Notes: generated by a model not told the origin, from the sequence alone. DNA of 64,000 nt from Taxillus chinensis (GCA_023512835.1 CM042092.1:42302258-42366257); one strand, 5' to 3'; shown: positions 34,301 to 48,426, counted from the first letter of the stretch. Numbers and translations are program-made.

Positions 34301-35803
34301 TGATGAGACAAGATTTTTAGCCTCTCTAAAAGAGCTAGCTAATGTCGTTAAATCTCTCTTCAAAATAATAAATTCCCTAAGTTTGCACTAAAAGAATAGC
34401 AGAAGAAGAAAGGGGTCGAACCCACAGGGATTAACCTAGTTCTCTAGTTCTCAAATCAAATCACCCAATTACTCTTGTTCTATAAAATGTCTTGGCAAAA
34501 AGTTTTCTTTTTTTAAACTAAAGATCTAATTTTTATTTGGTTTTTTGAATAAACAAAGAAAGTAAACTGATTTTAGGATTAAGATTCAAGGATTAAAAGC
34601 ATCTAGGATCACAATTTCACCTCCCTATGTTATCTCTCCTGGTTCATGGTATTAGGGTTGTCCGATTGAAAACATGCTAAACATAAGCCAAGGACAACAA
34701 ATGGTCATTGAGGTCCTTTTAAGAGTTGTATGCCAGAATGGTCATCTAAACACACAAACATGCAAAGCCAATAAATCATATTTGCAAAAGGATAATGATC
34801 ACACCAATCACAAATAAGTTATGAATCTCAATCTGCCCCAGACTAGGGCTAAGAATACCAAGGTGTACATCCAAAGATAGAATTAAGAACAGATTCATAA
34901 AACATGCAAAACTTCAATCATCCAAACCCAAATATTCATAAACACAGCAAAGCAACAAGGGGGCTACATTGCTCCCCTAGATTAAAAGAACTACTCACGC
35001 ATGATTACAAGCAAAACCAAAGCAGAAAAGCTCAACATCTTCTTCTTGATCACGCGCGCAACAAAGCTTCAAATCCAGGCTCCAAAATCCGCGACGGCTG
35101 CGACGGCTGCTCTCCTAGGTCAAGGAGCACCTCCAAGTCGTGGAGCCTCTCTCTCTCTCTCTAAAAACGTGTAGGGGGGTTAGGCATTGCTAGCAAGGGC
35201 GTGGAGGCTTGTATTTATAGAGTTTGGATGGGCTTTGAGGTGTGTACCCTAGCCCATCTATCAAAACGACGTAGTTTTGATAAGTAACACTCGAAACATT
35301 AACAACTCTATCTTCCATCCACAATTTAGACTTGGGCCTTCAGGAACAAATGATCAGCATGGAAAAACGATTGGATCGGTCAAAAAATATCTCGCACGCC
35401 AATTTGCACGTGATATGGTGAATTCACGTGCACCTCCAAATCAGCTCAAACTTCTCCCCAAGCTTCCTTGCATCCTGTAGAGGCCTGAGAAGCAAAAATA
35501 GGCTTGCACGTGAAATGGGTGAATTCACGTTCAGCTCCAAATGCTCTGAAATTTCTGTGGTAGGTAGAGGACATCATTCTAAGAAACTTTTTGTTCTTGC
35601 ACGCAAATTGTTTGAGGCCATCTACCTAGTCAAAAGTGAGGTCCAAAATCTGCCAAAATAGCTTAAAAACGCATGTATTTGCCAATAGCATCTTCCTAGG
35701 GGTTAGAGCAAATATATATGATATATGAAGCAATAAGGCTCTAATCATGCTCTTAAACATCCTAAATAAATACTAGAATAACGGCATAAAATGCACGTTA
35801 TCA
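34301..35803 (-). repeat. Solo LTR, compound unit 1
   Basis: This complete LTR (TGATGAGACAAG to GTTATCA) is flanked by GGAGT at 34296-34300 and 35804-35808, with no internal element sequence. Its first bases match the E6 5' LTR exactly, and it shares the variant AATAAATACTAG with E6. Confidence 0.93.
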
Positions 35804-36364
35804 GGAGTTTATGACCATGTGCATTCCTTATTTGTAATAGACCGTTAATCTAGCCGCAGGAAATACGTCACAATCACGGAGTTCGTCCCACTGAACGAAC
35901 GATGTTTGACAGATGTCCTTTTAATCATTCAAGGTTACTATTTTTGGTTTTGTTTTGGATTAATCCACTTGATGGATCCGAAATTAACTAAATAACCAAC
36001 CATAACTTAATAAAACTTACCTTATGATTTTTAATTGATCAAATAGGTGGTTTTTCTATTTTGATAGAGTTTGTCACCTCCGGTATTCCCTATTTCTAAT
36101 AGTGTATTTGACTCGCCATGGAAAACATATCACCCTGTCGCGTATGTCCCATTGAGCGTGCCATGCACAACTAGTATCCTTTTAATCTTGCATCAATATT
36201 ACACTTTCCTTTTTGACCGATCCACTCGATCCTCGCCAATATGATTTGTAATTGAAACAAATAGTTGGTTAATCCGTTTTGATAAAGCTTGTGATGTTGT
36301 GTATTCATTGTCGCTATTGGAGTTTTAAACTCGGCCTAGGAAAGACCTCTTCAATGTGAAGTAT
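35804..36364. repeat. Satellite segment, unit 1
   Basis: Satellite from the middle of subunit C through D and A, ending GTGAAGTATCTC, where it joins an LTR fragment at a short CTCT overlap. No genes. Confidence 0.9.
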
Positions 36365-36727
36365 CTCTCTAAAAACGTGTAGGGGTTAGGCATTGCTAGC
36401 AAGGGCATGGAGGCTTGTATTTATAGAGTTTGGATGGGCTTTGAGGTGTGTACCCTAGCCCATCTATCAAAACGACGTAGTTTTGATAAGTAACACTCGA
36501 AACATTAAAAACTCTATCTTCCATCCACAATTTAGACTTGGGCCTTCAGGAACAAATGATCAGCATGGAAAAACGATTGGATCGGTCCAAAAATATCTCC
36601 TGGACGCCAATTTGCACGTGATATGGTGAATTCACGTGCACCTCCAAATCACTCAAACTTCTCCCCAAGCTTCCTTGCATCCTTGTAGAGGCCTGAGAAG
36701 CAAAAATAGGCTTGCACGTGAAATAGG
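36365..36727 (-). repeat. LTR fragment F1
   Basis: Covers the family LTR from CTCTAAAAACGTG, in the leader, through TATA (on minus) to CACGTGAAAT in U3, then the AGGCTTCC filler. The ends are not TG/CA and there is no target duplication, so it is a rearranged piece. Confidence 0.85.
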
Positions 36728-36728
36728 C

Positions 36729-38049
36729 TTCCTTGATTCGTTTGACACATGAGAAATCACGTAAATAAAAAGGCCTAGCCTAAGATACTTGCCTTCTGAT
36801 TTGAAATTGAAACAAAAAGTTGCTTTGTCCATTTTGGAAGAGGATATGACGTCCTGTATTCTTTATTGCCAATAGGTTAAGAGCTCAGCAAGAGTAATAC
36901 CTCACTATTGTGTAGAACGTCACATTGGGCGAACTACGTCAAACAAGTGTTCAATTAAGCACTGATGAATGTTCCATTTTTTCTTTGAATGATCCATTCG
37001 GGACGTCCACAATTAGACAAGTCATCATCCTTTTGATTTGAATTTTAATAAATAGTGGGTTCATCCATTTTGGTGGAGTTTATGACCATGTGCATTCTTA
37101 TTTGTAATAGACCGTTGATCTAGCCGCAGGAAATACGTCACAATCACGGAGTTCATCCCACTGAACGAACGATGTTTGACAGATGTCCTTTTAATCATTC
37201 AAGGTTACTATTTTTGGTTTTGTTTTGGATTAATCCACTTGATGGATCCGAAATTAACTAAATAACCAACCATAACTTAATAAAACTTACCTTATGATTT
37301 TTAATTGATCAAATAGGTGGTTTTTCTATTTTGATAGAGTTTGTCACCTCCGGTATTCCCTATTTCTAATAGTGTATTTGACTCGCCATGGAAAACATAT
37401 CACCCCTGTCGCGTATGTCCCATTGAGCGAGCCACGCACAACTAGTATCCTTTTAATCTTGCATCAATATTACATTTTCCTTTTTGACCATTCCACTCGA
37501 TCCAACCAATTTGATTTGTAATTGAAACAAATAGTTGGTTAATCCGTTTTGAAAGAGCTTGTGATGTTGTGTATTCGTTGTCGCTATTGGAGTTTTAAAC
37601 TCGGCCAAGGAAAGACCTCTTCAATGTGAAGTATCTCACATTGAACAAATGACGTATAATAAGTGTTCTTTTCATCTTTTATTAAAATTATATTTTTGTT
37701 TGATTGATTCGTTTGACACATGACAAATCAAGTAAATAAAAAGCCCTAGCCTAAGATACTTGCCTTCGATTTGTAATCGAAACAAAAAGTTGCTTTGTCC
37801 ATTTTGGAAGAGGATATGACGTCCTGTATTCTTTATTGCCAATAGGTTAAGAGCTCAGCAAGGGTAATACCTCACTATTGTGTAGAACGTCACATTGGGC
37901 GAACTACGTCAAACAAGTGTTCAATTAAGCACTGATGAATGTTCCATTTTTTCTTTGAATGATCCATTCGGGACGTCCACAATTAGACAAGTCATCATCC
38001 TTTTGATTTCAAATTTAATAAATAGTATGTTCATCCATTTTGGTGGAGT
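36729..38049. repeat. Satellite segment, unit 2
   Basis: Satellite from TTGATTCGTTTGAC (subunit B) to the GGAGT target at 38045-38049. It includes one full 970-bp period. No genes. Confidence 0.9.
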
Positions 38050-39550
38050 TGACAGACAAGATTTTTAGCCTCTCTAAAAGAGCTAGCTAATGTCGTTAAA
38101 TCTCTCTTCAAAATAATAAATTCCCTAAGTTTGCACTAAAAGAATAGCAGCAAGAAAGGGGTCGAACCCACAGGGATTAACCTAGTTCTCTAGTTCTCAA
38201 ATCAAATCACCCAATTACTCTTGTTCTATAAAATGTCTTGGCAAAAAGTTTTCTTTTTTAAACTAAAGATCTAATTTTTATTTGGTTTTCGAATAAACAA
38301 AGAAAGTAAACTGATTTTAGGATTAAGATTCAAGGATTAAAAGCATCTAGGATCACAATTTCACCTCCCTATGTTATCTCTACTGGTTCATGGTATTAGG
38401 GTTGTCTGATTGAAAACATGCTAAACATAAGCCAAGGACAACAAATGGTCATTGAGGTCCTTTTAAGAGTTGTATGCGAATGGTCATCTAAACACACAAA
38501 CATGCAAAGCCAATAAATCATATTTGCAAAAGGATAATGATCACACCAATCACAAATAAGTTATGAATCTCAATCTGCCCCCAAGACTAGGGCTAAGAAT
38601 ACCAAGGTGTACATCCAAAGATAGAATTAAGAACAGATTCATAAAACATGCAAAACTTCAATCATCCAAACCCAAATATTCATAAACACAGCAAAGCAAC
38701 AAGGGGGCTACATTGCTCCCCTAGATTAAAAGAACTACTCACGCATGATTACAAGCAAAACCAAAGCAGAAAAGCTCAACATCTTCTTCTTGATCACGCG
38801 CGCAACAAAGCTTCAAATCCAGGCTCCAAAATCCGCGACGGCTGCGACGGCTGCTCTCCTAGGTCAAGGAGCACCTCCAAGTCGTGGAGCCTCTCTCTCT
38901 CTCTCTAAAAACGTGTAGGGGGGGTTAGGCATTGCTAGCAAGGGCGTGGAGGCTTGTATTTATAGAGTTTGGATGGGCTTTGAGGTGTGTACCCTAGCCC
39001 ATCTATCAAAACGACGTAGTTTTGATAAGTAACACTCGAAACATTAACAACTCTATCTTCCATCCACAATTTAGACTTGGGCCTTCAGGAACAAATGATC
39101 AGCATGGAAAAACGATTGGATCGGTCCAAAAATATCTCTGCACGCCAATTTGCACGTGATATGGTGAATTCACGTGCACCTCCAAATCAGCTCAAACTTC
39201 TCCCCAAGCTTCCTTGCATCCTGTAGAGGCCTGAGAAGCAAAAATAGGCTTGCACGTGAAATGGGTGAATTCACGTTCAGCTCCAAATGCTCTGAAATTT
39301 CTGTGGTAGGTAGAGGACATCATTCTAAGAAACTTTTGTTCTTGCACGCAAATTGTTTGAGGCCATCTACCTAGTCAAAAGTGAGGTCCAAAATCTGCCA
39401 AAATAGGCTTAAAAAACGCATGTATTTGCCAATAGCATCTTCCTAGGGGTTAGAGCAAATATATATGATATATGAAGCAATAAGGCTCTAATCATGCTCT
39501 TAAACATCCTAAATAAATACTAGAATAACGGCATAAAATGCACGTTATCA
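38050..39550 (-). repeat. Solo LTR, compound unit 2
   Basis: Complete LTR, flanked by GGAGT at 38045-38049 and 39551-39555, at the same site as in unit 1. Confidence 0.93.
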
Positions 39551-40114
39551 GGAGTTTATGACCATGTGCATTCCTTATTTGTAATAGACCGGTTAATCTA
39601 GCCGCAGGAAATACGTCACAATCACGGAGTTCGTCCCACTGAACGAACGATGTTTGACAGATGTCCTTTTAATCATTCAAGGTTACTATTTTTGGTTTTG
39701 TTTTGGATTAATCCACTTGATGGATCCGAAATTAACTAAATAACCAACCATAACTTAATAAAACTTACCTTATGATTTTTAATTGATCAAATAGGTGGTT
39801 TTTCTATTTTGATAGAGTTTGTCACCTCCGGTATTCCCTATTTCTAATAGTGTATTTGACTCGCCATGGAAAACATATCACCCCCGTCGCGTATGTCCCA
39901 TTGAGCGTGCCATGCACAACTAGTATCCTTTTAATCTTGCATCAATATTACACTTTCCTTTTTGACCGATCCACTCGATCCCGCCAATATGATTTGTAAT
40001 TGAAACAAATAGTTGGTTAATCCGTTTTGATAAAGCTTGTGATGTTGTGTATTCATTGTCGCTATTGGAGTTTTAAACTCGGCCTAGGAAAGACCTCTTC
40101 AATGTGAAGTATCT

Positions 40115-40480
40115 CTCTCTAAAAACGTGTAGGGGGGTTAGGCATTGCTAGCAAGGGCATGGAGGCTTGTATTTATAGAGTTTGGATGGGCTTTGAGGTG
40201 TGTACCCTAGCCCATCTATCAAAACGACGTAGTTTTGATAAGTAACACTCGAAACATTAAAAACTCTATCTTCCATCCACAATTTAGACTTGGGCCTTCA
40301 GGAACAAATGATCAGCATGGAAAAACGATTGGATCGGTCCAAAAATATCTCTCGGGACGCCAATTTGCACGTGATATGGTGAATTCACGTGCACCTCCAA
40401 ATCAGCTCAAACTTCTCCCCAAGCTTCCTTGCATCCTGTAGAGGCCTGAGAAGCAAAAATAGGCTTGCACGTGAAATAGG
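40115..40480 (-). repeat. LTR fragment F2
   Basis: Same piece and same junctions as F1. Confidence 0.85.
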
Positions 40481-41805
40481 CTTCCTTGATTCGTTTGACA
40501 CATGAGAAATCACGTAAATAAAAAGGCCTAGCCTAAGATACTTGCCTTCTGATTTGAAATTGAAACAAAAAGTTGCTTTGTCCATTTTGGAAGAGGATAT
40601 GACGTCCTGTATTCTTTATTGCCAATAGGTTAAGAGCTCAGCAAGAGTAATACCTCACTATTGTGTAGAACGTCACATTGGGCGAACTACGTCAAACAAG
40701 TGTTCAATTAAGCACTGATGAATGTTCCATTTTTTCTTTGAATGATCCATTCGGGACGTCCACAATTAGACAAGTCATCATCCTTTTGATTTGAATTTTA
40801 ATAAATAGTGGGTTCATCCATTTTGGTGGAGTTTATGACCATGTGCATTCTTATTTGTAATAGACCGTTGATCTAGCCGCAGGAAATACGTCACAATCAC
40901 GGAGTTCATCCCACTGAACGAACGATGTTTGACAGAGATGTCCTTTTAATCATTCAAGGTTACTATTTTTGGTTTTGTTTTGGATTAATCCACTTGATGG
41001 ATCCGAAATTAACTAAATAACCAACCATAACTTAATAAAACTTACCTTATGATTTTTAATTGATCAAATAGGTGGTTTTTCTATTTTGATAGAGTTTGTC
41101 ACCTCCAGGTATTCCCTATTTCTAATAGTGTATTTGACTCGCCATGGAAAACATATCACCCCTGTCGCGTATGTCCCATTGAGCGAGCCACGCACAACTA
41201 GTATCCTTTTAATCTTGCATCAATATTACATTTTCCTTTTTGACCATTCCACTCGATCCAACCAATTTGATTTGTAATTGAAACAAATAGTTGGTTAATC
41301 CGTTTTGAAAGAGCTTGTGATGTTGTGTATTCGTTGTCGCTATTGGAGTTTTAAACTCGGCCAAGGAAAGACCTCTTCAATGTGAAGTATCTCACATTGA
41401 ACAAATGACGTATAATAAGTGTTCTTTTCATCTTTTATTAAAATTATATTTTTGTTTGATTGATTCGTTTGACACATGACAAATCAAGTAAATAAAAAGC
41501 CCTAGCCTAAGATACTTGCCTTCGATTTGTAATCGAAACAAAAAGTTGCTTTGTCCATTTTGGAAGAGGATATGACGTCCTGTATTCTTTATTGCCAATA
41601 GGTTAAGAGCTCAGCAAGGGTAATACCTCACTATTGTGTAGAACGTCACATTGGGCGAACTACGTCAAACAAGTGTTCAATTAAGCACTGATGAATGTTC
41701 CATTTTTTCTTTGAATGATCCATTCGGGACGTCCACAATTAGACAAGTCATCATCCTTTTGATTTCAAATTTAATAAATAGTATGTTCATCCATTTTGGT
41801 GGAGT

Positions 41806-43299
41806 TGACAGGACAAGATTTTTAGCCTCTCTAAAAGAGCTAGCTAATGTCGTTAAATCTCTCTTCAAAATAATAAATTCCCTAAGTTTGCACTAAAAGA
41901 ATAGCAGCAAGAAAGGGGTCGAACCCACAGGGATTAACCTAGTTCTCTAGTTCTCAAATCAAATCACCCAATTACTCTTGTTCTATAAAATGTCTTGGCA
42001 AAAAGTTTTCTTTTTTAAACTAAAGATCTAATTTTTATTTGGTTTTCTGAATAAACAAAGAAAGTAAACTGATTTTAGGATTAAGATTCAAGGATTAAAA
42101 GCATCTAGGATCACAATTTCACCTCCCTATGTTATCTCTACTGGTTCATGGTATTAGGGTTGTCTGATTGAAAACATGCTAAACATAAGCCAAGGACAAC
42201 AAATGGTCATTGAGGTCCTTTTAAGAGTTGTATGCCGAATGGTCATCTAAACACACAAACATGCAAAGCCAATAAATCATATTTGCAAAAGGATAATGAT
42301 CACACCAATCACAAATAAGTTATGAATCTCAATCTGCCCCAGACTAGGGCTAAGAATACCAAGGTGTACATCCAAAGATAGAATTAAGAACAGATTCATA
42401 AAACATGCAAAACTTCAATCATCCAAACCCAAATATTCATAAACACAGCAAAGCAACAAGGGGGCTACATTGCTCCCCTAGATTAAAAGAACTACTCACG
42501 CATGATTACAAGCAAAACCAAAGCAGAAAAGCTCAACATCTTCTTCTTGATCACGCGCGCAACAAAGCTTCAAATCCAGGCTCCAAAATCCGCGACGGCT
42601 GCGACGGCTGCTCTCCTAGGTCAAGGAGCACCTCCAAGTCGTGGAGCCTCTCTCTCTCTCTAAAAACGTGGTGGGGGTTAGGCATTGCTAGCAAGGGCGT
42701 GGAGGCTTGTATTTATAGAGTTTGGATGGGCTTTGAGGTGTGTACCCTAGCCCATCTATCAAAACGACGTAGTTTTGATAAGTAACACTCGAAACATTAA
42801 CAACTCTATCTTCCATCCACAATTTAGACTTGGGCCTTCAGGAACAAATGATCAGCATGGAAAAACGATTGGATCGGTCCAAAAATATCTCTGCACGCCA
42901 ATTTGCACGTGATATGGTGAATTCACGTGCACCTCCAAATCAGCTCAAACTTCTCCCCAAGCTTCCTTGCATCTGTAGAGGCCTGAGAAGCAAAAATAGG
43001 CTTGCACGTGAAATGGGTGAATTCACGTTCAGCTCCAAATGCTCTGAAATTTCTGTGGTAGGTAGAGGACATCATTCTAAGAAACTTTTGTTCTTGCACG
43101 CAAATTGTTTGAGGCCATCTACCTAGTCAAAAGTGAGGTCCAAAATCTGCCAAAATAGCTTAAAAACGCATGTATTTGCCAATAGCATCTTCCTAGGGGT
43201 TAGAGCAAATATATATGATATATGAAGCAATAAGGCTCTAATCATGCTCTTAAACATCCTAAATAAATACTAGAATAACGGCATAAAATGCACGTTATC
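41806..43299 (-). repeat. Solo LTR, compound unit 3
   Basis: Complete LTR, flanked by GGAGT at 41801-41805 and 43300-43304. The final A of the LTR is missing in the printed sequence. Confidence 0.92.
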
Positions 43300-43858
43300 G
43301 GAGTTTATGACCATGTGCATTCCTTATTTGTAATAGACCGTTAATCTAGCACAGAAATACGTCACAATCACGGAGTTCGTCCCACTGAACGAACGATGTT
43401 TGACAGATGTCCTTTTAATCATTCAAGCTTACTATTTTTTGGTTTTGTTTTGGATTAATCCACTTGATGGATCCGAAATTAACTAAATAACCAACCATAA
43501 CTTAATAAAACTTACCTTATGATTTTTAATTGATCAAATAGGTGGTTTTTCTATTTTGATAGAGTTTGTCACCTCCGGTATTCCCTATTTCTAATAGTGT
43601 ATTTGACTCGCCATGGAAAACATATCACCCCCGTCGCGTATGTCCCATTGAGCGTGCCATGCACAACTAGTATCCTTTTAATCTTGCATCAATATTACAC
43701 TTTCCTTTTTGACCGATCCACTCGATCCTGCCAATATGATTTGTAATTGAAACAAATAGTTGGTTAATCCGTTTTGATAGAGCTTGTGATGTTGTGTATT
43801 CATTGTCGCTATTGGAGTTTTAAACTCGGCCTAGGAAAGACCTCTTCAATGTGAAGTA

Positions 43859-44223
43859 TCTCTCTAAAAACGTGTAGGGGGGTTAGGCATTGCTAGCAAG
43901 GGCATGGAGGCTTGTATTTATAGAGTTTGGATGGGCTTTGAGGTGTGTACCCTAGCCCATCTATCAAAACGACGTAGTTTTGATAAGTAACACTCGAAAC
44001 ATTAAAAACTCTATCTTCCATCCACAATTTAGACTTGGGCCTTCAGGAACAAATGATCAGCATGGAAAAACGATTGGATCGGTCCAAAAATATCTCTGGA
44101 CGCCAATTTGCACGTGATATGGTGAATTCACGTGCACCTCCAAATCAGCTCAAACTTCTCCCCAAGCTTCCTTGCATCCTGTAGAGGCCTGAGAAGCAAA
44201 AATAGGCTTGCACGTGAAATAGG
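43859..44223 (-). repeat. LTR fragment F3
   Basis: Same piece and junctions as F1 and F2. It is followed by only about 40 bp of satellite before E6. Confidence 0.85.
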
Positions 44224-44278
44224 CTTCCTTGATTCGTTTGACACATGAGAAATCACGTAAATAAAATGCACGTTATCA

Positions 44279-45799
44279 AATACACCACACTTGAACCATT
44301 GCTTGTCCTCAAGCAAAAACATACAAGCATGCAAAAATAAAATAAACACGCGGTCAAACGGAAGAAAAATAAAATAACAATCAAGGAGAATCATGGTTTC
44401 CCAAGCATGCAACTCTATCATGATGAAATGGGAATTTAAGCGTCAAAATGAGTCATAGCTTAGTTCATTCATGTCCATATCCCTAGTCCAACAACCATGC
44501 AATATCACCACTTAAATTTCATATATGAGCAAGCAATTCATGATAAAATAGCACCTAGTTTCCCTTTAAGTTCTTACCAAGGATAAGCAACCTCACTCAA
44601 ATATAATAATTCTCAAGCCCCAATACCTATCAATGAACAATGGATGGAAAACTCTATCTCTACACTCGCCATCAGCTATTGATTAAGTACTTGCCAAGCA
44701 ATCATGAGAGTTCCCTATTGTGCTCATCAAAGAAAACACACTCACTATTCTACTTTATTTCAACTCACACTCTATTCTAAACTCAATAAAACAAAACATG
44801 AGCCAAAGAATTGAGCTCAACACTCTTAAAACAAAACACAATTAAGCCAATGTGGCTACAAATCTAAACAATCACACAAACATCAGGCCATTGTGGCTTT
44901 TATTCGAATCTTTTTTTTTTCTTTTTTTTTTTAGTAATAACCTTACAAGGTTGCATTTTATGCTCTCCCTTGATGGATTATTCACTCTTTTTTTTTTTTA
45001 CTCACATAACACATAAATAAGACTGATTTTTCTAATGCATACCCTTTGCCATTTTGCTACATAAGGAGAGACAAAAATTCATTGATGTCTCACATCCCAT
45101 TTTCCAATTAAGTGATGGCTTTTTCACATTCTATATCACAGCCTTTTCCAATAATATCACAAAATAAAGAAAAGAATGCAAAGACAGTCACAATGACTAG
45201 AGGTCTTGCATCCTAACTCCACACCAAACATTGAGCACTAATAAGTAATCACATGCTTACTTGACTCCTACCATTAAATAACCAATGTTGAATGCAAGAA
45301 GAGTAGCAATTAAACTATTACCCATACCCTTTAAATGGCACTCAAGGGCTAAAAGAAGCTGTTCTCATTTTGCATTTCTTTTTCACTCAACTTTAAGGGT
45401 TACTTAGGTCTATCATAGCATTTCATGCTCAGCTAATATTCAAAACTCAGCTCCAAAAACATGGTGATATCATTCAAAAGATAAAGACATGATTAAACCA
45501 ATTCAGAGCACATTTTACTACTTTAACACCTTTATCACAACATGATACTAATGTGGCATAAAAAAAATAAATTTTAAGCCAAAATTGCATACTTAATATC
45601 CATGTCTCCACAAGCAAATCATTCAAGCAAAGAACTCAAACAATCATGCAACTAAAAAAAAGTTTTTTTTTTTTGTGTTTTAAAATAAAACATGCAATCA
45701 CAACATAAAAGACAAGCAAGTGGCTCAAGTAACTCCCTATACACCACACTTAAAATATGCTATGTCCGCATGGCATAAAAGAAGGAGTAGGAAAAACAC
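44279..45799 (-). other. E6 non-coding 3' internal region
   Basis: Collinear with 7507-9100 of E2, including the hairpin at 44299-44316 and T tracts near 44913-44932 and 44989-44999. No gene. Confidence 0.8.
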
Positions 45800-45951
45800 T
45801 TACCCCTGGTTTGGCACACTGTAATAGTAGATGACAGTGGCCACCATTCATCGCACCTGAGCCACAAAGTCAACCGACGTCTGCCGCGCACTTCCCAAGT
45901 TTCCTTCCCCTTGCGAATAGCCATCATGTAGTAGCAAGCAAAGATCCCACC
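45800..45951 (-). pseudogene. Ulp1-like peptidase tail, E6
   Basis: Keeps GIFACYYMMAI and the following sequence to the TAA at 45802-45800. The preceding sequence is deleted: GATCCCACC is joined directly to GGAGTGATTTTGGTG, the leader after the internal TATA. The His and Asp of the catalytic triad are gone. Confidence 0.7.
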
Positions 45952-45990
45952 GGAGTGATTTTGGTGTGAAAGCCTTTGAAGATGGCCTCC

Positions 45991-45999
45991 CTTTATATA
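45991..45999 (-). promoter_or_regulatory. Internal TATA box, E6
   Basis: TATATAAAG on minus in the same context as 11583-11591. Upstream CACGTG boxes are kept (46037-46042, 46083-46088, and others to about 46433). It now drives only the peptidase tail, because the ORF is deleted. Confidence 0.5.
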
Positions 46000-46660
46000 G
46001 CGTGCAAAAGGAAAGATGCTCCAATTGGCGTGATACACGTGCCCCTAACTTTTTCGAGTGTTCTGACCAAAATACCCTCCGCACGTGAATTGGCTGAATT
46101 GGCGTGCGGTCGAATCATCCCAAACTTTGGTGGTGGGTCCCCACCGAGCCGGCAAGCAATACTTCCTTCTCGCACGTGAATTGTGGGAAGCTTCTAGGAG
46201 GGCTAAAATCGGTATTTTGCATTTTTGGGCCTCCATATGACAGCTAGCAATTCGCGTGCAAGAGTAAACGTGATTCACATGGTCTTCATCTACCATTCCA
46301 GAAAGTTACAGCTCAAAAGGAGGTGAACGTGAATTGGGCAATTCACGTGCAAATTCACGTTCAGGCCCAAACCGGCCCAAATTTCTCCACTGAGTTGCTT
46401 ATGCATTATGGACCATCTTTAAGTCTTGCACGTGAATTGTTTGAGCCCATCTTCAAGCACTTTTGGGCTTCACTTGCTCCTTCCTCCTTGACTTTGACTT
46501 TAAAAACAATTCCACAAGTTCAGGACCCAAAAATTTGCTCATCCTACACATGGTTAGCTAAGAAAGGAACAAAGTCTCCTGCACAATGGTTAGCTTGCAA
46601 ACAAATTTATTGAAGAAAACAAATAAGAGAAAATAACATAAAATAAAACACAGCAATAAA

Positions 46661-46688
46661 CATTGGGTTGCCTCCCAACCAGCGCTTT
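46661..46688 (-). other. Conserved hairpin motif after pol, E6
   Basis: Same block as at 2588-2615 and 12252-12279, 59 bp after the pol stop. Confidence 0.6.
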
Positions 46689-46746
46689 ATTTAAAGTCTA
46701 TAGCTAGACTTTCGGTGATGATCATGCAATGGTGAAAGAGAGGGAA

Positions 46747-47551
46747 TCAACTATCTCCCTCCGAGTTGAATCAAAGTAAGGTTTCACCTATTGCCATTCA
46801 CCCAAAATTTCTTGCCATCTCTGACTTGGAGCTCAAAGCTCCCATATGGCTTCTTATCAACTATCACAAAAGGTCCCATCCACTTGGACCTTAATTTGCC
46901 AGGAAATAATCTCAACCTTGTGTTAAATAGAAGAACTTTCTGTCCTAAGGTTAAAGGTTCATTGTTGAGTTGCCTATCATGCCATTTCTTAGTTCTTTCT
47001 TTGTAAAATTTAGCACTATCATAGGCATCCAACCTAAGCTCATCTAACTCAATTAATTGAGTCATCCTAAGTTCCTTGATCTCTTGTGGGTTGAAATTTA
47101 ACTTCTTCAAGGCCCAATGAGCCTTGTGTTCAAGTTCCACAGGCAAGTGACATGCCTTACCATATAGAATACGGTAAGGTGACATCCCAATGGGAGTTTT
47201 GTAAGCTGTCCTATATGCCCATAAGGCTTCATGAAGCCTTTGAGACCAATCTTTCCTATTGGCTCCAACAGTTTTCTCTAAAATGGCCTTAATCTCCCTG
47301 TTGGATACTTCTGCTTGTCCATTAGCTTGTGGGTGGTAAGCTAAAGACTTCCTATGAGTGACACCATACTTGTTCAATAATTTATCAAACAATTTACTGC
47401 AGAAATGACTACCCTCATCACTGATTATAGCCCTTGGTGTCCCAAAACGGCTAAAGATGTTCCTAGTAAGGAAGTGAGTCACAACCCTAGCATCATTCAC
47501 TCTAGTAGGAATAGCTTCTACCCACTTAGACACATAATCCACAGCAAGCAA
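46747..47551 (-). CDS. pol: integrase core and C-terminal domain, E6
   Basis: One open frame (47551-46784) covers most of the catalytic core and the C-terminus: [14 protein letters not shown] (second catalytic Asp), [17 protein letters not shown] (catalytic Glu) and [16 protein letters not shown] (the GPY/F module). The first Asp ([10 protein letters not shown]) lies upstream in 47518-48045. It stops at 46784 because CAG in E2 (near 12378) reads C here; E2 shows the family end at TGA, equivalent to 46749-46747. This is the best integrase in the window. Confidence 0.9.
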
Positions 47552-48045
47552 AATGTATGAATACCCATCGAAGTGGGGAAGGGCCCCATGAAGTCAATGC
47601 CCCAAATGTCAAAAATTTCAACTGGAAGAATTCCAGTTAATGGCATCTCATTTTTCCTAGATAGACCACCTACCCTTTGACATCTATCACACTTTTTGAT
47701 GTAGACATAGGTGTCTTTTACCATGTGAGGCCAATAAAAGCCACACTGCATGATCTTAGCCACAGTTCTTTGCACCCCAAAGTGGCCCCCATAATGTGAT
47801 GCATGACAATGATGAATTATGTCATCTACCTCCTCCTCAAGGACACACTTTCTTATGATTTGGTCTGGACACCTCCTATAAAGAATTGGGTCTTCCCAAA
47901 TGTATTTCCTAGCATCCACTACCAATTTCTTTCTCTGGTGGTAGTCTAACCGCTTGGGTATGAACCCAGTGGCTAAATAATTTGCTATGTCGAGCAAACC
48001 AAGGAAGATGATGCACCTCAAACAACTTCTCATCAGGAAAGTCAT
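47518..48045 (-). CDS. pol: integrase zinc module and first catalytic Asp, E6
   Basis: Reads [17 protein letters not shown], then [12 protein letters not shown] and CDRCQRVGG (a complete HHCC zinc module), then [12 protein letters not shown] with the first catalytic Asp. The start is artificial: near 47989 CGAG replaces the CAG of E2, which shifts the frame from RNase H. At the other end the frame slips near 47570 before the next segment. Confidence 0.87.
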   Translation of the reverse strand: MTFLMRSCLRCIIFLGLLDIANYLATGFIPKRLDYHQRKKLVVDARKYIWEDPILYRRCPDQIIRKCVLEEEVDDIIHHCHASHYGGHFGVQRTVAKIMQCGFYWPHMVKDTYVYIKKCDRCQRVGGLSRKNEMPLTGILPVEIFDIWGIDFMGPFPTSMGIHTFCLLWIMCLSG

Positions 48046-48426
48046 CTACAATGGGTAGAGACTTAGGTGCATTCTCCACACGGGAGAGGTGATCAGCCAC
48101 GGAATTTAGGGCTCCCTTTGTGTCTCTAATTTCAAGGTCAAATTCCTGTAAGAGGAGAACCCATCTAATCAAGCGTGGCTTAGCTTCTTTTTTAGCAAAC
48201 AAATATTTCAACGCAGCATGATCGGTATAAACAATGACTTTAGACCCCAAAAGGTAGGGTCTAAACTTGTTGCAACCATAAACCACACTAGCAACTCTTT
48301 CTCGGTGGTGGTATAGTTCTGTTGAGCGTCGTCATCTAAGGTCTTACTAGCATAGTAAATGACCCTAAACACCTTTTCTCGCCTTTGCCCTAAGACTACC
48401 CCCACAAAGATAATCACTCGCATCAC
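47909..48426 (-). CDS. pol: RNase H, E6
   Basis: Two overlapping frames (48426-48208 and 48286-47909) carry [23 protein letters not shown] and SVADHLSRV, the RNase H catalytic segments. A slip near 48290 splits them; E2 has the region in one frame. Confidence 0.85.

Larger units (their letters stand above)
32985..44220. repeat. Compound higher-order repeat, three copies of about 3.75 kb
   Basis: The LTR-satellite junction GAAATAGGCTTCC lies at 32971, 36720, 40473 and 44216, giving periods of 3749, 3753 and 3743 bp. Each unit contains about 1.3 kb of satellite, a solo LTR at the same GGAGT target, about 0.55 kb of satellite and an LTR fragment of about 0.36 kb. Copies are near-identical by eye, so the block was amplified after the insertions. 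Confidence 0.93.
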